DNA of 64,000 bases, from IMG/VR virus record IMGVR_UViG_3300006802_012847, positions 36,319 to 100,318 of that record. One strand, given 5' to 3'. A model generated the notes under the pieces. That model saw only the letters and a list, made by a program, of their open reading frames with translations. It was not told where the DNA came from and searched no databases. The position numbers and the translations under genes were made by a program. Positions 8,701-15,423 of the stretch are shown here, one piece after another. The stretch's first letter is position 1. Each line of letters opens with the position of its first letter. Origin of the DNA: a virus.

Positions 8701-9744
8701 CCTGCTACATACGATCCAGTTAATGAAACTACTTACGTTAAACTTCGTAAATTCATTCTCGGATTCCAAGGTGGTTTTGATGGTCAATGGCCAGCAATTC
8801 CAATTAATGTAGGAAGTGATATTACTGCTGGTAACACTCAAGGTATGGATTGTACAAATATCAAGAGTCCAGGTAGTATCGCATACAAACAATGTATTGC
8901 TGCTCTTGGAAATGCAGATGAGTTCGATATCAACTTGATTGTATTGCCAGGTATCTTCAGAGAACAACACAGCTATGTAACTGAAATTACAATTGATATG
9001 TGTGAAGCTCGTGGAGATTGTTTCTACATTATGGATAACGTAGTATTCCCTGCTAGTAACCAATCTATTGGATTAATTGATGCAGCTCTTAATTCGGTTG
9101 CTACAATTGATAGTAACTATGTTGGTACATACTATCCATGGGTTAAGATTCTTGATACGAACATGAACAAGATCATCAGTGTTCCTCCATCAGTTGTCTT
9201 ACCGTCGGTATACGCATCAAATGATAATGCTGCTGCTGAATGGTATGCTCCAGCTGGTTTAAATCGTGGTGGAATTACAACTGCTGTTCAAGTTCTTGAT
9301 AGATTGACACACGCAGAACGTGATCAACTCTATGAAGGTCGTGTCAATCCAATCGCTGCGTTCCCAGGTCAAGGTATTGTAGTTTGGGGTCAAAAGACTC
9401 TCCAAATTGCTCCAAGTGCTCTTGATAGAATTAATGTAAGAAGATTGTTGATCAACTTGAAGAAGTTTATTGCAAGTTCAAGCAACTATTTGGTATTCGA
9501 ACAAAATGTTGCTTCTACACGTAATAGATTCTTGAGCATCGTCAATCCATTCTTGGAAAGTGTACAACAACGTAATGGTATTTACGCTTACCAAGTCAAG
9601 ATGGATGCCGAAAACAACACACCAGACTTGATTGATAGAAACATCCTATACGGACAAATCTTCATTCAACCAACCAGAACCGCTGAGTTCATTATCTTGG
9701 ACTTCAACATTCTGCCAACTGGAGGGGCTAGTTTTAGTGCTTAA
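5767..9744 (+). CDS. contractile tail sheath protein (T4 gp18-like), enlarged
   Basis: 1,325 residues, about twice T4 gp18 (659). The N-terminus has the classic sheath opening, IVSPGVFTRENDLSG. The C-terminal ~300 residues carry the conserved sheath core: INVRRLLINLKKFIASSSN, FLSIVNPFLESVQQRNGIY, DRNILYGQIFIQPTRTAEFI. The long middle (roughly residues 130-900), rich in Ser, Thr and Gly, must form extra surface domains. A strong Shine-Dalgarno site precedes the ATG, promoters lie upstream and a terminator downstream, so it is a highly expressed single-gene unit. Codons in the last third favour C-ending forms, as in the capsid gene. It sheathes the tail tube and contracts to drive it through the host envelope. 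Confidence 0.95.
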   Translation: MPIQEGGRFSPTQNIVSPGVFTRENDLSGLAQGVANIGGAIVAPFADGPAFYPNIITDVATLEQRFGLADGIYYGPYTAKEYLLQQGIVTIVRVGGLTGYWQKNPLVVYAQPGEWDRSSDIGALTTASFMYLNSDDYTTNIQYVHSSSAYEISASTSVHRTGSLSGVGCTGQLTTLSEISSFLGSNSGLPSINNLSASLAAAYGDRKLVSLTSIQAYTAFSASVVAGGKKVGTTSDYTLAWWDVNKTIPSGSLYESGSNGSSTIGINSTLNGTYTPGGGKSFSAGSGSYLTASVIMTTSGQIKWPFVFVNNAVSTGVTVTSYVNNAEAQPTGSNFRVISSYDNSSMVFSGSINARFGPKGATSGYPSSYNGEGASLSGSKLYYNKQVSLGTVKTGMLARSFDGVSLPSWAAGYHYLSSSVQGSDTDEETQIATAIAESTETTYLLSCSVLNVGSTTSQLSLTYDQDTFDATSTLYIKSGSFTAVRSAATCGAGLRFLGIINGEYGPFAGTFTASDAGLNDPCNPVTDVRKPMVLSVLANTQNASTQFGTDYTVNGFATSTISQQTSSVFPYNGGVNPTENDYQLVLKYNYTDTEDNTFAGTYGYYNFSLNESDNNYIKDVFGMIATVGNPAKQIAGQKVEAAYNYVLFEDSIKRFLAEKTRPSAEGGGWQLRVASVPSASFSTGESMKFVDQYSYDPNSGDSQFAITNAKTPWIYSQKVSPFKGSADEAAKPTKFKLFKVHTLSDGTLSNKKYKIEISNVKLAGTVPGSDWGTFTLAVRAYSDTDKRPKYLEIFQNLNLNPDSANFVARRIGDRYSYITFAGKIIEFGTYANLSKYIRIEMTDVAYPDIVVPYGFESYYAPVDGTMSTLLPAVRYSKASIFGLSPGKYPSGTVFGEVPEASDELASLYPTSSFGVGVENDTKNWFKPLPTYGGADQNGDNIDFSLEDKSYGGGTSGYYGQGVPASTGSLLAPSLSGSIPATYDPVNETTYVKLRKFILGFQGGFDGQWPAIPINVGSDITAGNTQGMDCTNIKSPGSIAYKQCIAALGNADEFDINLIVLPGIFREQHSYVTEITIDMCEARGDCFYIMDNVVFPASNQSIGLIDAALNSVATIDSNYVGTYYPWVKILDTNMNKIISVPPSVVLPSVYASNDNAAAEWYAPAGLNRGGITTAVQVLDRLTHAERDQLYEGRVNPIAAFPGQGIVVWGQKTLQIAPSALDRINVRRLLINLKKFIASSSNYLVFEQNVASTRNRFLSIVNPFLESVQQRNGIYAYQVKMDAENNTPDLIDRNILYGQIFIQPTRTAEFIILDFNILPTGGASFSA

Positions 9745-9756
9745 TTAAAAAACACA

Positions 9757-9790
9757 AAACCTCATCGTAATTGATGAGGTTTTATTTTGT
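9757..9790 (+). terminator. intrinsic terminator after the sheath gene
   Basis: AAAACCTCATC (9757-9767), loop GTAATT, GATGAGGTTTT (9773-9783) followed by T-rich sequence. An 11-bp perfect stem 12 nt after the sheath stop. Confidence 0.9.
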
Positions 9791-9825
9791 TTACTAGGTT
9801 TTTAACTTTTTACCCACTTATATAC

Positions 9826-9832
9826 TATTTAT
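9826..9832 (+). promoter_or_regulatory. TATTTAT promoter-like element
   Basis: TATTTAT ends only 4 nt before the ATG of the homing endonuclease gene at 9837, just downstream of the sheath terminator. If used as a -10 box the transcript would be leaderless. Confidence 0.5.
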
Positions 9833-9836
9833 TAAT

Positions 9837-10580
9837 ATGAAGAATATTAAAAAAATCTGTGAATGGACTGGTCAAGAATTTTATGTTGATTTTAAACATA
9901 GAAATCAAAGATTTATAGATAAAAATGCAATGTATACTTGGCGAAAAAATCAAAATAGAGAAACTGTTAAATGTTTAAAATGTGGAAACGAATTTGAAAG
10001 ATATAAAAATATATTACATCCAAAAAGCGGAAAACCCACACAATATTGTTCCAATGAATGTAACAGAACGTCCGATGAAAAACGAGAAAAATTAAAAAAA
10101 TGGGCAAATTCAAACAGTAATCATTGGTTTAATAAAAAGTGTCAATCTAAAGTAAAATTGACAAAACTTGAAAAATACGGAGATGAAAATTACAACAATA
10201 CAGAAAAGTCAATAGAAACTTGTTTATCTAAATATGGTGTTCCGTATACAGTTTATTTACCACATGTTAGATCAAATGGCAAAACCATATCTAAATTTCA
10301 AAAAAGAATTTATGATGAGGTTAAAAAAGAATATTCGGATGCTTTATTAGAAGAATATCTGTCGGATATAAATAAATCGGTCGATATTTATGTTCCTTCA
10401 AAGAAACTAATAATAGAATGTTTTGGTGATTATTGGCATTGTAATCCAAACGTATATAAACCAGAATACTATCATAAAAATGTTAAGTTAACAGCTAAAC
10501 AAATTTGGGATAGAGATAATGAACGAATTGAACATTTCAAAAAACTCGGTTATGATATAAAAATAGTTTGGGAATCATAA
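9837..10580 (+). CDS. free-standing homing endonuclease, EDxHD/Vsr-like
   Basis: 247 residues. Residues ~45-75 form a zinc-finger-like module (VKCLKCGNEFER ... YCSNEC). The C-terminal half is the very-short-patch-repair-like nuclease fold common in phage homing endonucleases: SVDIYVPSKKLIIECFGDYW, CNPNVYKPEYYH and WDRDNERIEHFKKLGYDIKI, ending in VWES. It has no Shine-Dalgarno site and sits alone between the sheath terminator and the next unit, as mobile free-standing endonucleases do. It may drive its own spread or that of a nearby intein or intron; its target is unknown. Confidence 0.85.
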   Translation: MKNIKKICEWTGQEFYVDFKHRNQRFIDKNAMYTWRKNQNRETVKCLKCGNEFERYKNILHPKSGKPTQYCSNECNRTSDEKREKLKKWANSNSNHWFNKKCQSKVKLTKLEKYGDENYNNTEKSIETCLSKYGVPYTVYLPHVRSNGKTISKFQKRIYDEVKKEYSDALLEEYLSDINKSVDIYVPSKKLIIECFGDYWHCNPNVYKPEYYHKNVKLTAKQIWDRDNERIEHFKKLGYDIKIVWES

Positions 10581-10588
10581 ACAGTTTA

Positions 10589-10595
10589 TATTTAT
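10589..10595 (+). promoter_or_regulatory. TATTTAT promoter-like element
   Basis: TATTTAT within TTTATATTTATAATAT, 5 nt before the ATG at 10601. Confidence 0.5.
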
Positions 10596-10600
10596 AATAT

Positions 10601-10888
10601 ATGATACTTTTTTCTAAAATTTTTAATGATATCAAAGAATCGGATGAATCTGGTAATTACGATGAACTAGTCAGATTAATTGATGTTGTTTTGAATGATA
10701 CTAATAAATTAGTTGTAGATAACTTAGAAGCTATTAAAAAAATGATTCAAAGCGGTAATATTAATAAAGACATTTTAGAAGTTTATTTATCTAATTACAA
10801 ACGTTATTTTAATAGAGATAGTGGTGGAACACCAGAAGTAGTTAGAGGAATAACAATGCAAAGTAAAATCGAGGATTTATTAAAATGA
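10601..10888 (+). CDS. hypothetical protein
   Basis: 95 residues, mostly helical by composition, acidic N-terminal half, no cysteine pair or membrane segment. Not recognised. A TATTTAT element ends 5 nt before the ATG and the last codon overlaps the next gene's start (ATGATT at 10885), so it probably heads a small operon with the flavodoxin-like and ligase-like genes. Confidence 0.7.
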   Translation: MILFSKIFNDIKESDESGNYDELVRLIDVVLNDTNKLVVDNLEAIKKMIQSGNINKDILEVYLSNYKRYFNRDSGGTPEVVRGITMQSKIEDLLK

Positions 10889-11658
10889 TTACTTTATTAG
10901 ATTTATTATCAGAAGCTAAATTGCCTCAGAGTGAACAAAATATGGATTTGTATGCTCGGAAGTATAAACGTACAATAGATTATTTAAGTGGTAAAAATAA
11001 AGTATTGTTATTAACAACTAGCAATCGTCGGAGTGTACACAGAGAAGATATTCCTAAAAGTACGCAGTTGGCAATTAAAGCGCAAGAATTTTTAGGTAAA
11101 GAAAAAGTAACTTTAATTGATACTACAAAATTAAACATAGTCCCATGTGAAGGAAATGTTTCATCTAAATGGGGAAATAATTGTGGCATAAAGGATGCGT
11201 CATTAAAAGACAAAGAGAAAAACCCAACTGGAAATCATCGTTGTTGGGCTAGTATAAATAATAAAAATGATGAACTTTGGAAAATAAGTAAAGAATTATT
11301 TGAAAGTGACTGTGTTGTATTTTTTACAAGTATAAGATGGGGTCAAGCAAATGGCTTTTATCAAAAATTAATTGAAAGATTAACTTGGATAGAAAATAGA
11401 TTTCATAGTTTAAGAGAAGGAAATATTGTAAAAAATATCGATGCTGGGGTTATAGCAATTGGTCAAAACTGGAGAGGAAAACAAGTAGTAGATGTTCAAA
11501 AAGAAGTGCTAGAATTTTATGGATTTAATACTCCGAATGAGTTATACTGGAATTGGCAATATACACAAGATGCGGATGACGAAACATTAAGATCTTATAA
11601 AAAGGCAATTACTACATTCGACAAAACATTTAAACCGAATTCATATGATAAAATTTAA
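10885..11658 (+). CDS. flavodoxin-fold NAD(P)H-dependent reductase-like protein with capsid-targeting-like N-terminus
   Basis: 257 residues. From ~residue 33 the sequence follows the NADPH-dependent FMN reductase/flavodoxin fold: strand KVLLLTTSNRRS (phosphate-binding loop region), VTLIDTTKLNI, then SDCVVFFTSIRWGQANGFY, where these flavoproteins usually have 'P.Y..s.pa.lK', and AGVIAIGQNWRG. The start MITLLDLLSE/AKLP closely resembles the T4 capsid-targeting peptide with its L-x-E/A cleavage site for the prohead protease, so the protein may be packaged in the head. Substrate unknown; the fold call is by pattern only. Confidence 0.65.
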   Translation: MITLLDLLSEAKLPQSEQNMDLYARKYKRTIDYLSGKNKVLLLTTSNRRSVHREDIPKSTQLAIKAQEFLGKEKVTLIDTTKLNIVPCEGNVSSKWGNNCGIKDASLKDKEKNPTGNHRCWASINNKNDELWKISKELFESDCVVFFTSIRWGQANGFYQKLIERLTWIENRFHSLREGNIVKNIDAGVIAIGQNWRGKQVVDVQKEVLEFYGFNTPNELYWNWQYTQDADDETLRSYKKAITTFDKTFKPNSYDKI

Positions 11659-12694
11659 TAAACTTTTAAAGAAAATTATAAAAGAAGTATTGTCAGAGGG
11701 TGGTGTAGGAGGACATATGGCCCATCCATTCGATTTTGCTTCTAATGGCAAGGAGTTAATTGATATTTTTAATAAAACAATTCTATCATTAGAAAAAGGC
11801 GACAGTGGTAGTGTTAAGATAGATGGTGTTAACTCTAGTATTAGATTAGTAGATGGTCGATTTGTTATGGATAGAGGTAGCGCCAAAGCATTTGATTTAA
11901 AAGGCATGCGTCCAGAAGATTTGCCGAATAGATTTGCTCCAGGCCATGGTTTTATAAAAATCGGAAGTAAGGTGATTAATATTTTCGACGAAGCTATTCC
12001 GTCAACTAAATCTGAACTTAAAAGTTTAGGGTTATTAGACAATCCTAATATTCTGTTGAACATAGAATATGTCGAAGGTCAAACTAATGTTGTTGGTTAT
12101 GATAACATTGGAAACTTTTTAGCAATTCATGGACTTAAAGAAATTAAACCAAGAACATTTGGAAAAGACGGATCTGTTAAAAGCAGAAGCACTGTTGAAA
12201 TTCCTTATGATAAAAATGTAATGCAATCTTATATAAATAAGTTAAACGTGGTTGCTAAAAAACATGGATTTAAAGTATTAGGAAGTGTTGATACGAAACT
12301 AAAAAGTAGACCTAAATTAAATAGTGCTTTAAATGAAAAGATTACATTTTATCCAGAAGGATTGCCCGTTACTAAAACATTAAATGAGTGGTTGAAGGAT
12401 GTTAAAATTGAAACACCGTTAATTACAAGAAAAGAGTTTTTGAATGTAACTAATAGTAAAAACTTGTCTAAAGATTTTGAGGGAAAAGATGTTAATAGAT
12501 TAATTAATGATTCTGTTGTATATCTTGCTACAGTTAAACTAGGCGATGAAATACTAAAACAAGCTACAAGTGAAATTGGAGATTTAAGTTCCCATGAAGG
12601 AATTGTTATTCGCGATCCAAGTATTTATAAAGATCCATACAAAATTACAGGTAATTTCTTAATAAGAGGCATGGGCAGTGAGTTTGGAAAATAA
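11645..12694 (+). CDS. ligase-like covalent nucleotidyltransferase (KxDG motif)
   Basis: 349 residues. SVKIDGVNSSIR (K58, D60, G61) is motif I of the DNA/RNA ligase and capping-enzyme superfamily, Lys being the adenylated residue. MDRGSAKAF follows at motif III distance or earlier, HEGIVIRDP near residue 318 is the motif IV EG signature, and KITGNFLIRG is a plausible motif V. GGHMAHPFD before the core is typical of a phage ligase-like family. Residues 1-18 (KIIKEVLSE/GG) look like a prohead-protease-cleaved targeting peptide. It overlaps the preceding gene by 14 nt. Probable nick or RNA sealing enzyme; substrate not determinable. Confidence 0.75.
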   Translation: MIKFNKLLKKIIKEVLSEGGVGGHMAHPFDFASNGKELIDIFNKTILSLEKGDSGSVKIDGVNSSIRLVDGRFVMDRGSAKAFDLKGMRPEDLPNRFAPGHGFIKIGSKVINIFDEAIPSTKSELKSLGLLDNPNILLNIEYVEGQTNVVGYDNIGNFLAIHGLKEIKPRTFGKDGSVKSRSTVEIPYDKNVMQSYINKLNVVAKKHGFKVLGSVDTKLKSRPKLNSALNEKITFYPEGLPVTKTLNEWLKDVKIETPLITRKEFLNVTNSKNLSKDFEGKDVNRLINDSVVYLATVKLGDEILKQATSEIGDLSSHEGIVIRDPSIYKDPYKITGNFLIRGMGSEFGK

Positions 12695-12718
12695 AATAAA
12701 TACGTATTAAACAAAGTT

Positions 12719-13357
12719 ATGAAAAAAGGAAAATCTAATTTAGATATTCTTCGCAATTATGTCGAAGGAACTCGACCATTTATTCAAGTTGGCTATGATG
12801 AAAATACTGCTTTGGAAAGTAGAAAAGAGGGTGAAGAATGGGAAGATGGTAGGGGTAATAGATGGAAAAAAGAAAATGGTATCAAGAAAAAAATATCGAA
12901 GAAAGCTACAATAATTAATGAAAAGAGATGTAGGATTTGTAACTGTGATACTCGTTGGGGCAATTATTTAGATGATAGAGTTTGGCCGAAAACTCAACTT
13001 TGTTATGATTGTTTTAATGAAGAAGAAACTAGAATGAAGTTAGACGGCACTTGGGAAATATTTAATAAATTAAGAGATTTAAAAAATGGAAAATCTGCTT
13101 TATTAGATCACAAAAGTAAATTTGAACAAACTAAAAAATGGTGTGAAGAAAATAAGGGAAAGCCGTTGGAGTTTGTGAATGAAGATGGCAGTATTGAGAA
13201 GTGGGAAGGCGATACTAGCGCAGAAAAAATATTAAAAGATGTTACGTCAGATTTAGGAATACTTGAGAATAGATTGACTGAAATAAATGATCTTATTGAT
13301 GGATTAGAAAAAGAATATGAGTCAAAATCTAAGAGAAATAATAAAACAAGAATATAA
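12719..13357 (+). CDS. zinc-ribbon protein preceding terminase (possible small terminase subunit)
   Basis: 212 residues. A CxxC...CxxC module (RCRICNCDTRWG ... LCYDC, residues ~64-92) probably binds zinc. The C-terminal third is a heptad-rich helical region (SDLGILENRLTEINDLIDGL) ending in a basic tail. It overlaps the terminase start by 41 nt, the place of T4 gene 16, and a coiled-coil oligomer would suit a small terminase subunit. I see no sequence signature proving it, and the zinc module is not usual for gp16. Treat the terminase link as position-based inference. Confidence 0.6.
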   Translation: MKKGKSNLDILRNYVEGTRPFIQVGYDENTALESRKEGEEWEDGRGNRWKKENGIKKKISKKATIINEKRCRICNCDTRWGNYLDDRVWPKTQLCYDCFNEEETRMKLDGTWEIFNKLRDLKNGKSALLDHKSKFEQTKKWCEENKGKPLEFVNEDGSIEKWEGDTSAEKILKDVTSDLGILENRLTEINDLIDGLEKEYESKSKRNNKTRI

Positions 13358-14165
13358 GAAGTGTGTAGAAAATCCAATATACTTCATGAAGAAGTATGTG
13401 AAGATTCAACACCCGATTAAAGGAACATGTAGTTTTGATTTATTTCCTTTTCAAGAAGAAGCATTATCTAGTTTAGTAAATAATCCACTAAACATTATCT
13501 TGAAAAGTCGTCAAATGGGTATTTCTACTCTTACAGCTGCATATAGTTTGTGGTTGATGACGTTTCACAATGATAAAAATATTCTTTGTATTAGTATTAC
13601 ACAAGAAACTGCAAAAGAAATTGTCACCAAAGTTAGATTTGCTAACGATAACCTTCCGTCATGGTTAAAAGTTCAATGTGTAGAAGATAATAGATTAAGT
13701 CTTCGTTTAAAAAATGGTTCTCAGATTAAAGCAGTATCTTCTGCTGGAACTGCTGGTCGTTCTGCCGCACTATCGCTTTTGGTAATAGATGAAGCTGCTT
13801 TTATTGATGGCATTGAAGAAATATGGTTATCTGCTCAATATACCTTATCTACTGGTGGTAGAGCAATTGTGTTGAGTACACCGAATGGAGTGGGTAATTT
13901 CTTTCATAAAACGTGGATAGGAGCAGAGTCTGGCGATAATGGATTTAAAACAATAAGACTTCCGTGGCATTTACATCCAGAACGAGATCAAGCATGGCGT
14001 GATAGACAAACAGAATTATCTGGTGTAAAAGGCGCGGCACAGGAGTGTGATTGTATATGGGGAGAATCTGTCGTCCGAGTTAAAGATAAAGATACGAATG
14101 AAGAATTTACAATTTCTTTAAAAGATTTATATAATTCGGGGTATTGTATAATTAATAATATTTAA
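13317..14165 (+). CDS. terL: terminase large subunit, N-terminal ATPase part fused to N-intein
   Basis: 282 residues. Residues 1-245 are the TerL packaging ATPase: FPFQEEAL adenine motif, LKSRQMGIST (62-71) in the Walker A position (the phage Q-M-G-x-S-T variant), LLVIDEAAF (154-162) Walker B and LSTPN (186-190) coupling motif. The extein stops at AAQECD, between ATPase and nuclease domains. Cys246 then starts a 37-residue N-intein (CIWGESVV...) that runs to the stop codon. The nuclease half is in a separate gene at 14212 behind a C-intein. Protein trans-splicing is expected to join 245 + 284 residues into a 529-residue TerL. Confidence 0.92.
   Translation: MSQNLREIIKQEYKKCVENPIYFMKKYVKIQHPIKGTCSFDLFPFQEEALSSLVNNPLNIILKSRQMGISTLTAAYSLWLMTFHNDKNILCISITQETAKEIVTKVRFANDNLPSWLKVQCVEDNRLSLRLKNGSQIKAVSSAGTAGRSAALSLLVIDEAAFIDGIEEIWLSAQYTLSTGGRAIVLSTPNGVGNFFHKTWIGAESGDNGFKTIRLPWHLHPERDQAWRDRQTELSGVKGAAQECDCIWGESVVRVKDKDTNEEFTISLKDLYNSGYCIINNI
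14052..14162 (+). other. N-intein (37 residues) of split TerL intein
   Basis: Residues 246-282 of the upstream TerL gene. It begins with the nucleophilic Cys of block A (CIWGESVVRV), has a beta-rich short segment with EEFTISLKDLYNSG, and ends at the TAA. The very short N-piece matches the atypically split AceL-TerL/VidaL architecture known from metagenomic terminases. Confidence 0.9.
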
Positions 14166-14211
14166 TTTTTTTAAAAATACTTATATAATTTTGATATTAG
14201 AATAAAATATA

Positions 14212-14544
14212 ATGGAATTTAAATTAAATAAAAATTTAGAGATACTTACCCCAACTGGATATAGAAATTTCCACGGTATTCGTAAATTAACAAAAGATGT
14301 TTGTTTTGAAATAAAATTTAATAATAATAAAAAATTAAAATGTTCAGAAACACATGTTTTTATCAGTGATAACAAAGAAATAAAAGCAAATGAGTTAACC
14401 GTAAAATCTTCAATTGACGGTAAAAATGGAGAATCTGTAATTGTTACAAGTATTAAAAAAATACAAGAAACTATAGATCTTTATGATATTGTAGAGGTAG
14501 ATAATGGTAATGTGTTTATTGTAGATGATATAGTTTCACACAAT
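14212..14544 (+). other. C-intein (111 residues) of split TerL intein
   Basis: Starts with its own ATG, opening MEFKLNKNLEILTPTGYRNF, and closes with DDIVSHN/C. The His-Asn end and Cys +1 are canonical. Opening and layout resemble the C-inteins of the AceL-TerL family. Confidence 0.9.
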
Positions 14545-15399
14545 TGTGACTTCTCAACTTCTGGTAATCAAGTTGTATCTGTAGAAACATTAGAATATTA
14601 TAAAGCTACGTTTGTTGTTGATCCTATTGAGAAAAGAGGAGCAGGCGGTGATTTTTGGATATGGGAGAGACCCGATTATAGTAAAAACTATATTATAAGT
14701 GCTGACTGCGCTCGTGGTGATAGTAGTGACTATAGTGCATTTCAAATATTCGATGTTGAAAGTATGGAACAAGTGGGTGAATACAAAGGTCAAATTACCA
14801 CTAAAGATTATGGCAATATGTTAGTTGCGGTGGCCACAGAATATAATAACGCATTGTTAGTTGTAGAAAATAACAACATAGGATGGGCTACTCTCCAACA
14901 AATAATTGATAGAGATTATAAAAATACTTTCTATAGTACTCCAGATTTAAATATAATTGATGTTGAACACAGTTATACTAATAAACTCAGTCGTCAAGAT
15001 AAAAAGTTAATAGCTGGATTTACAACTACAAATAAAAATAGACCTTTGATTATCAGTAATATGGAATCGTGTTTTAGAGATAAATCTATTACAATTAAGT
15101 CTGTTAGATTATATGAAGAATTGAATGTTTTTATTTGGCATGGAGCTAAAGCAGAAGCTATGAGAGGATATAACGATGACTTAGTAATGTCCTTAAGTAT
15201 AGGCTTGTGGATTCGTGATACAGCGCTTAAACTAAGAAATGAACAAATAAGTTATACTAAGAATATGTTAAGCGGAATTAAAAAAGTAACTAGTGTAGAA
15301 ACAAGACCAGGGCCGCAAAATAAGATATTAGCATCTCCAGAAGAGTCATGGGCTATGGAAGTTAATGGGAAAAAAGAAAACTTAAACTGGTTATTGTAA
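14212..15399 (+). CDS. terL: C-intein fused to terminase large subunit C-terminal nuclease part
   Basis: 395 residues. Residues 1-111 are the C-intein, with blocks B (KCSETHVF), F (LYDIVEVDNGN) and G (VSHN), ending at Asn111 with +1 Cys112. Residues 112-395 are the TerL RNase H-fold nuclease: SADCARGDSSDYSAF with the first catalytic Asp, LLVVENNN and a late RGYNDDLVMSLSIG acidic motif. It starts 46 nt after the stop of the ATPase half and in another frame (13317 and 14212 differ by one). No endonuclease domain remains in the intein. Expected to trans-splice with the upstream product. Confidence 0.92.
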   Translation: MEFKLNKNLEILTPTGYRNFHGIRKLTKDVCFEIKFNNNKKLKCSETHVFISDNKEIKANELTVKSSIDGKNGESVIVTSIKKIQETIDLYDIVEVDNGNVFIVDDIVSHNCDFSTSGNQVVSVETLEYYKATFVVDPIEKRGAGGDFWIWERPDYSKNYIISADCARGDSSDYSAFQIFDVESMEQVGEYKGQITTKDYGNMLVAVATEYNNALLVVENNNIGWATLQQIIDRDYKNTFYSTPDLNIIDVEHSYTNKLSRQDKKLIAGFTTTNKNRPLIISNMESCFRDKSITIKSVRLYEELNVFIWHGAKAEAMRGYNDDLVMSLSIGLWIRDTALKLRNEQISYTKNMLSGIKKVTSVETRPGPQNKILASPEESWAMEVNGKKENLNWLL

Positions 15400-15423
15400 T
15401 ACTTATATATAAGATAATACTGT

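Noticed and set aside
14166-14211. Simple frameshift or sequencing error breaking one terL gene
   Set aside because: The break falls inside an intein; the second gene has its own ATG and the C-intein is complete from there, as in known split TerL inteins.
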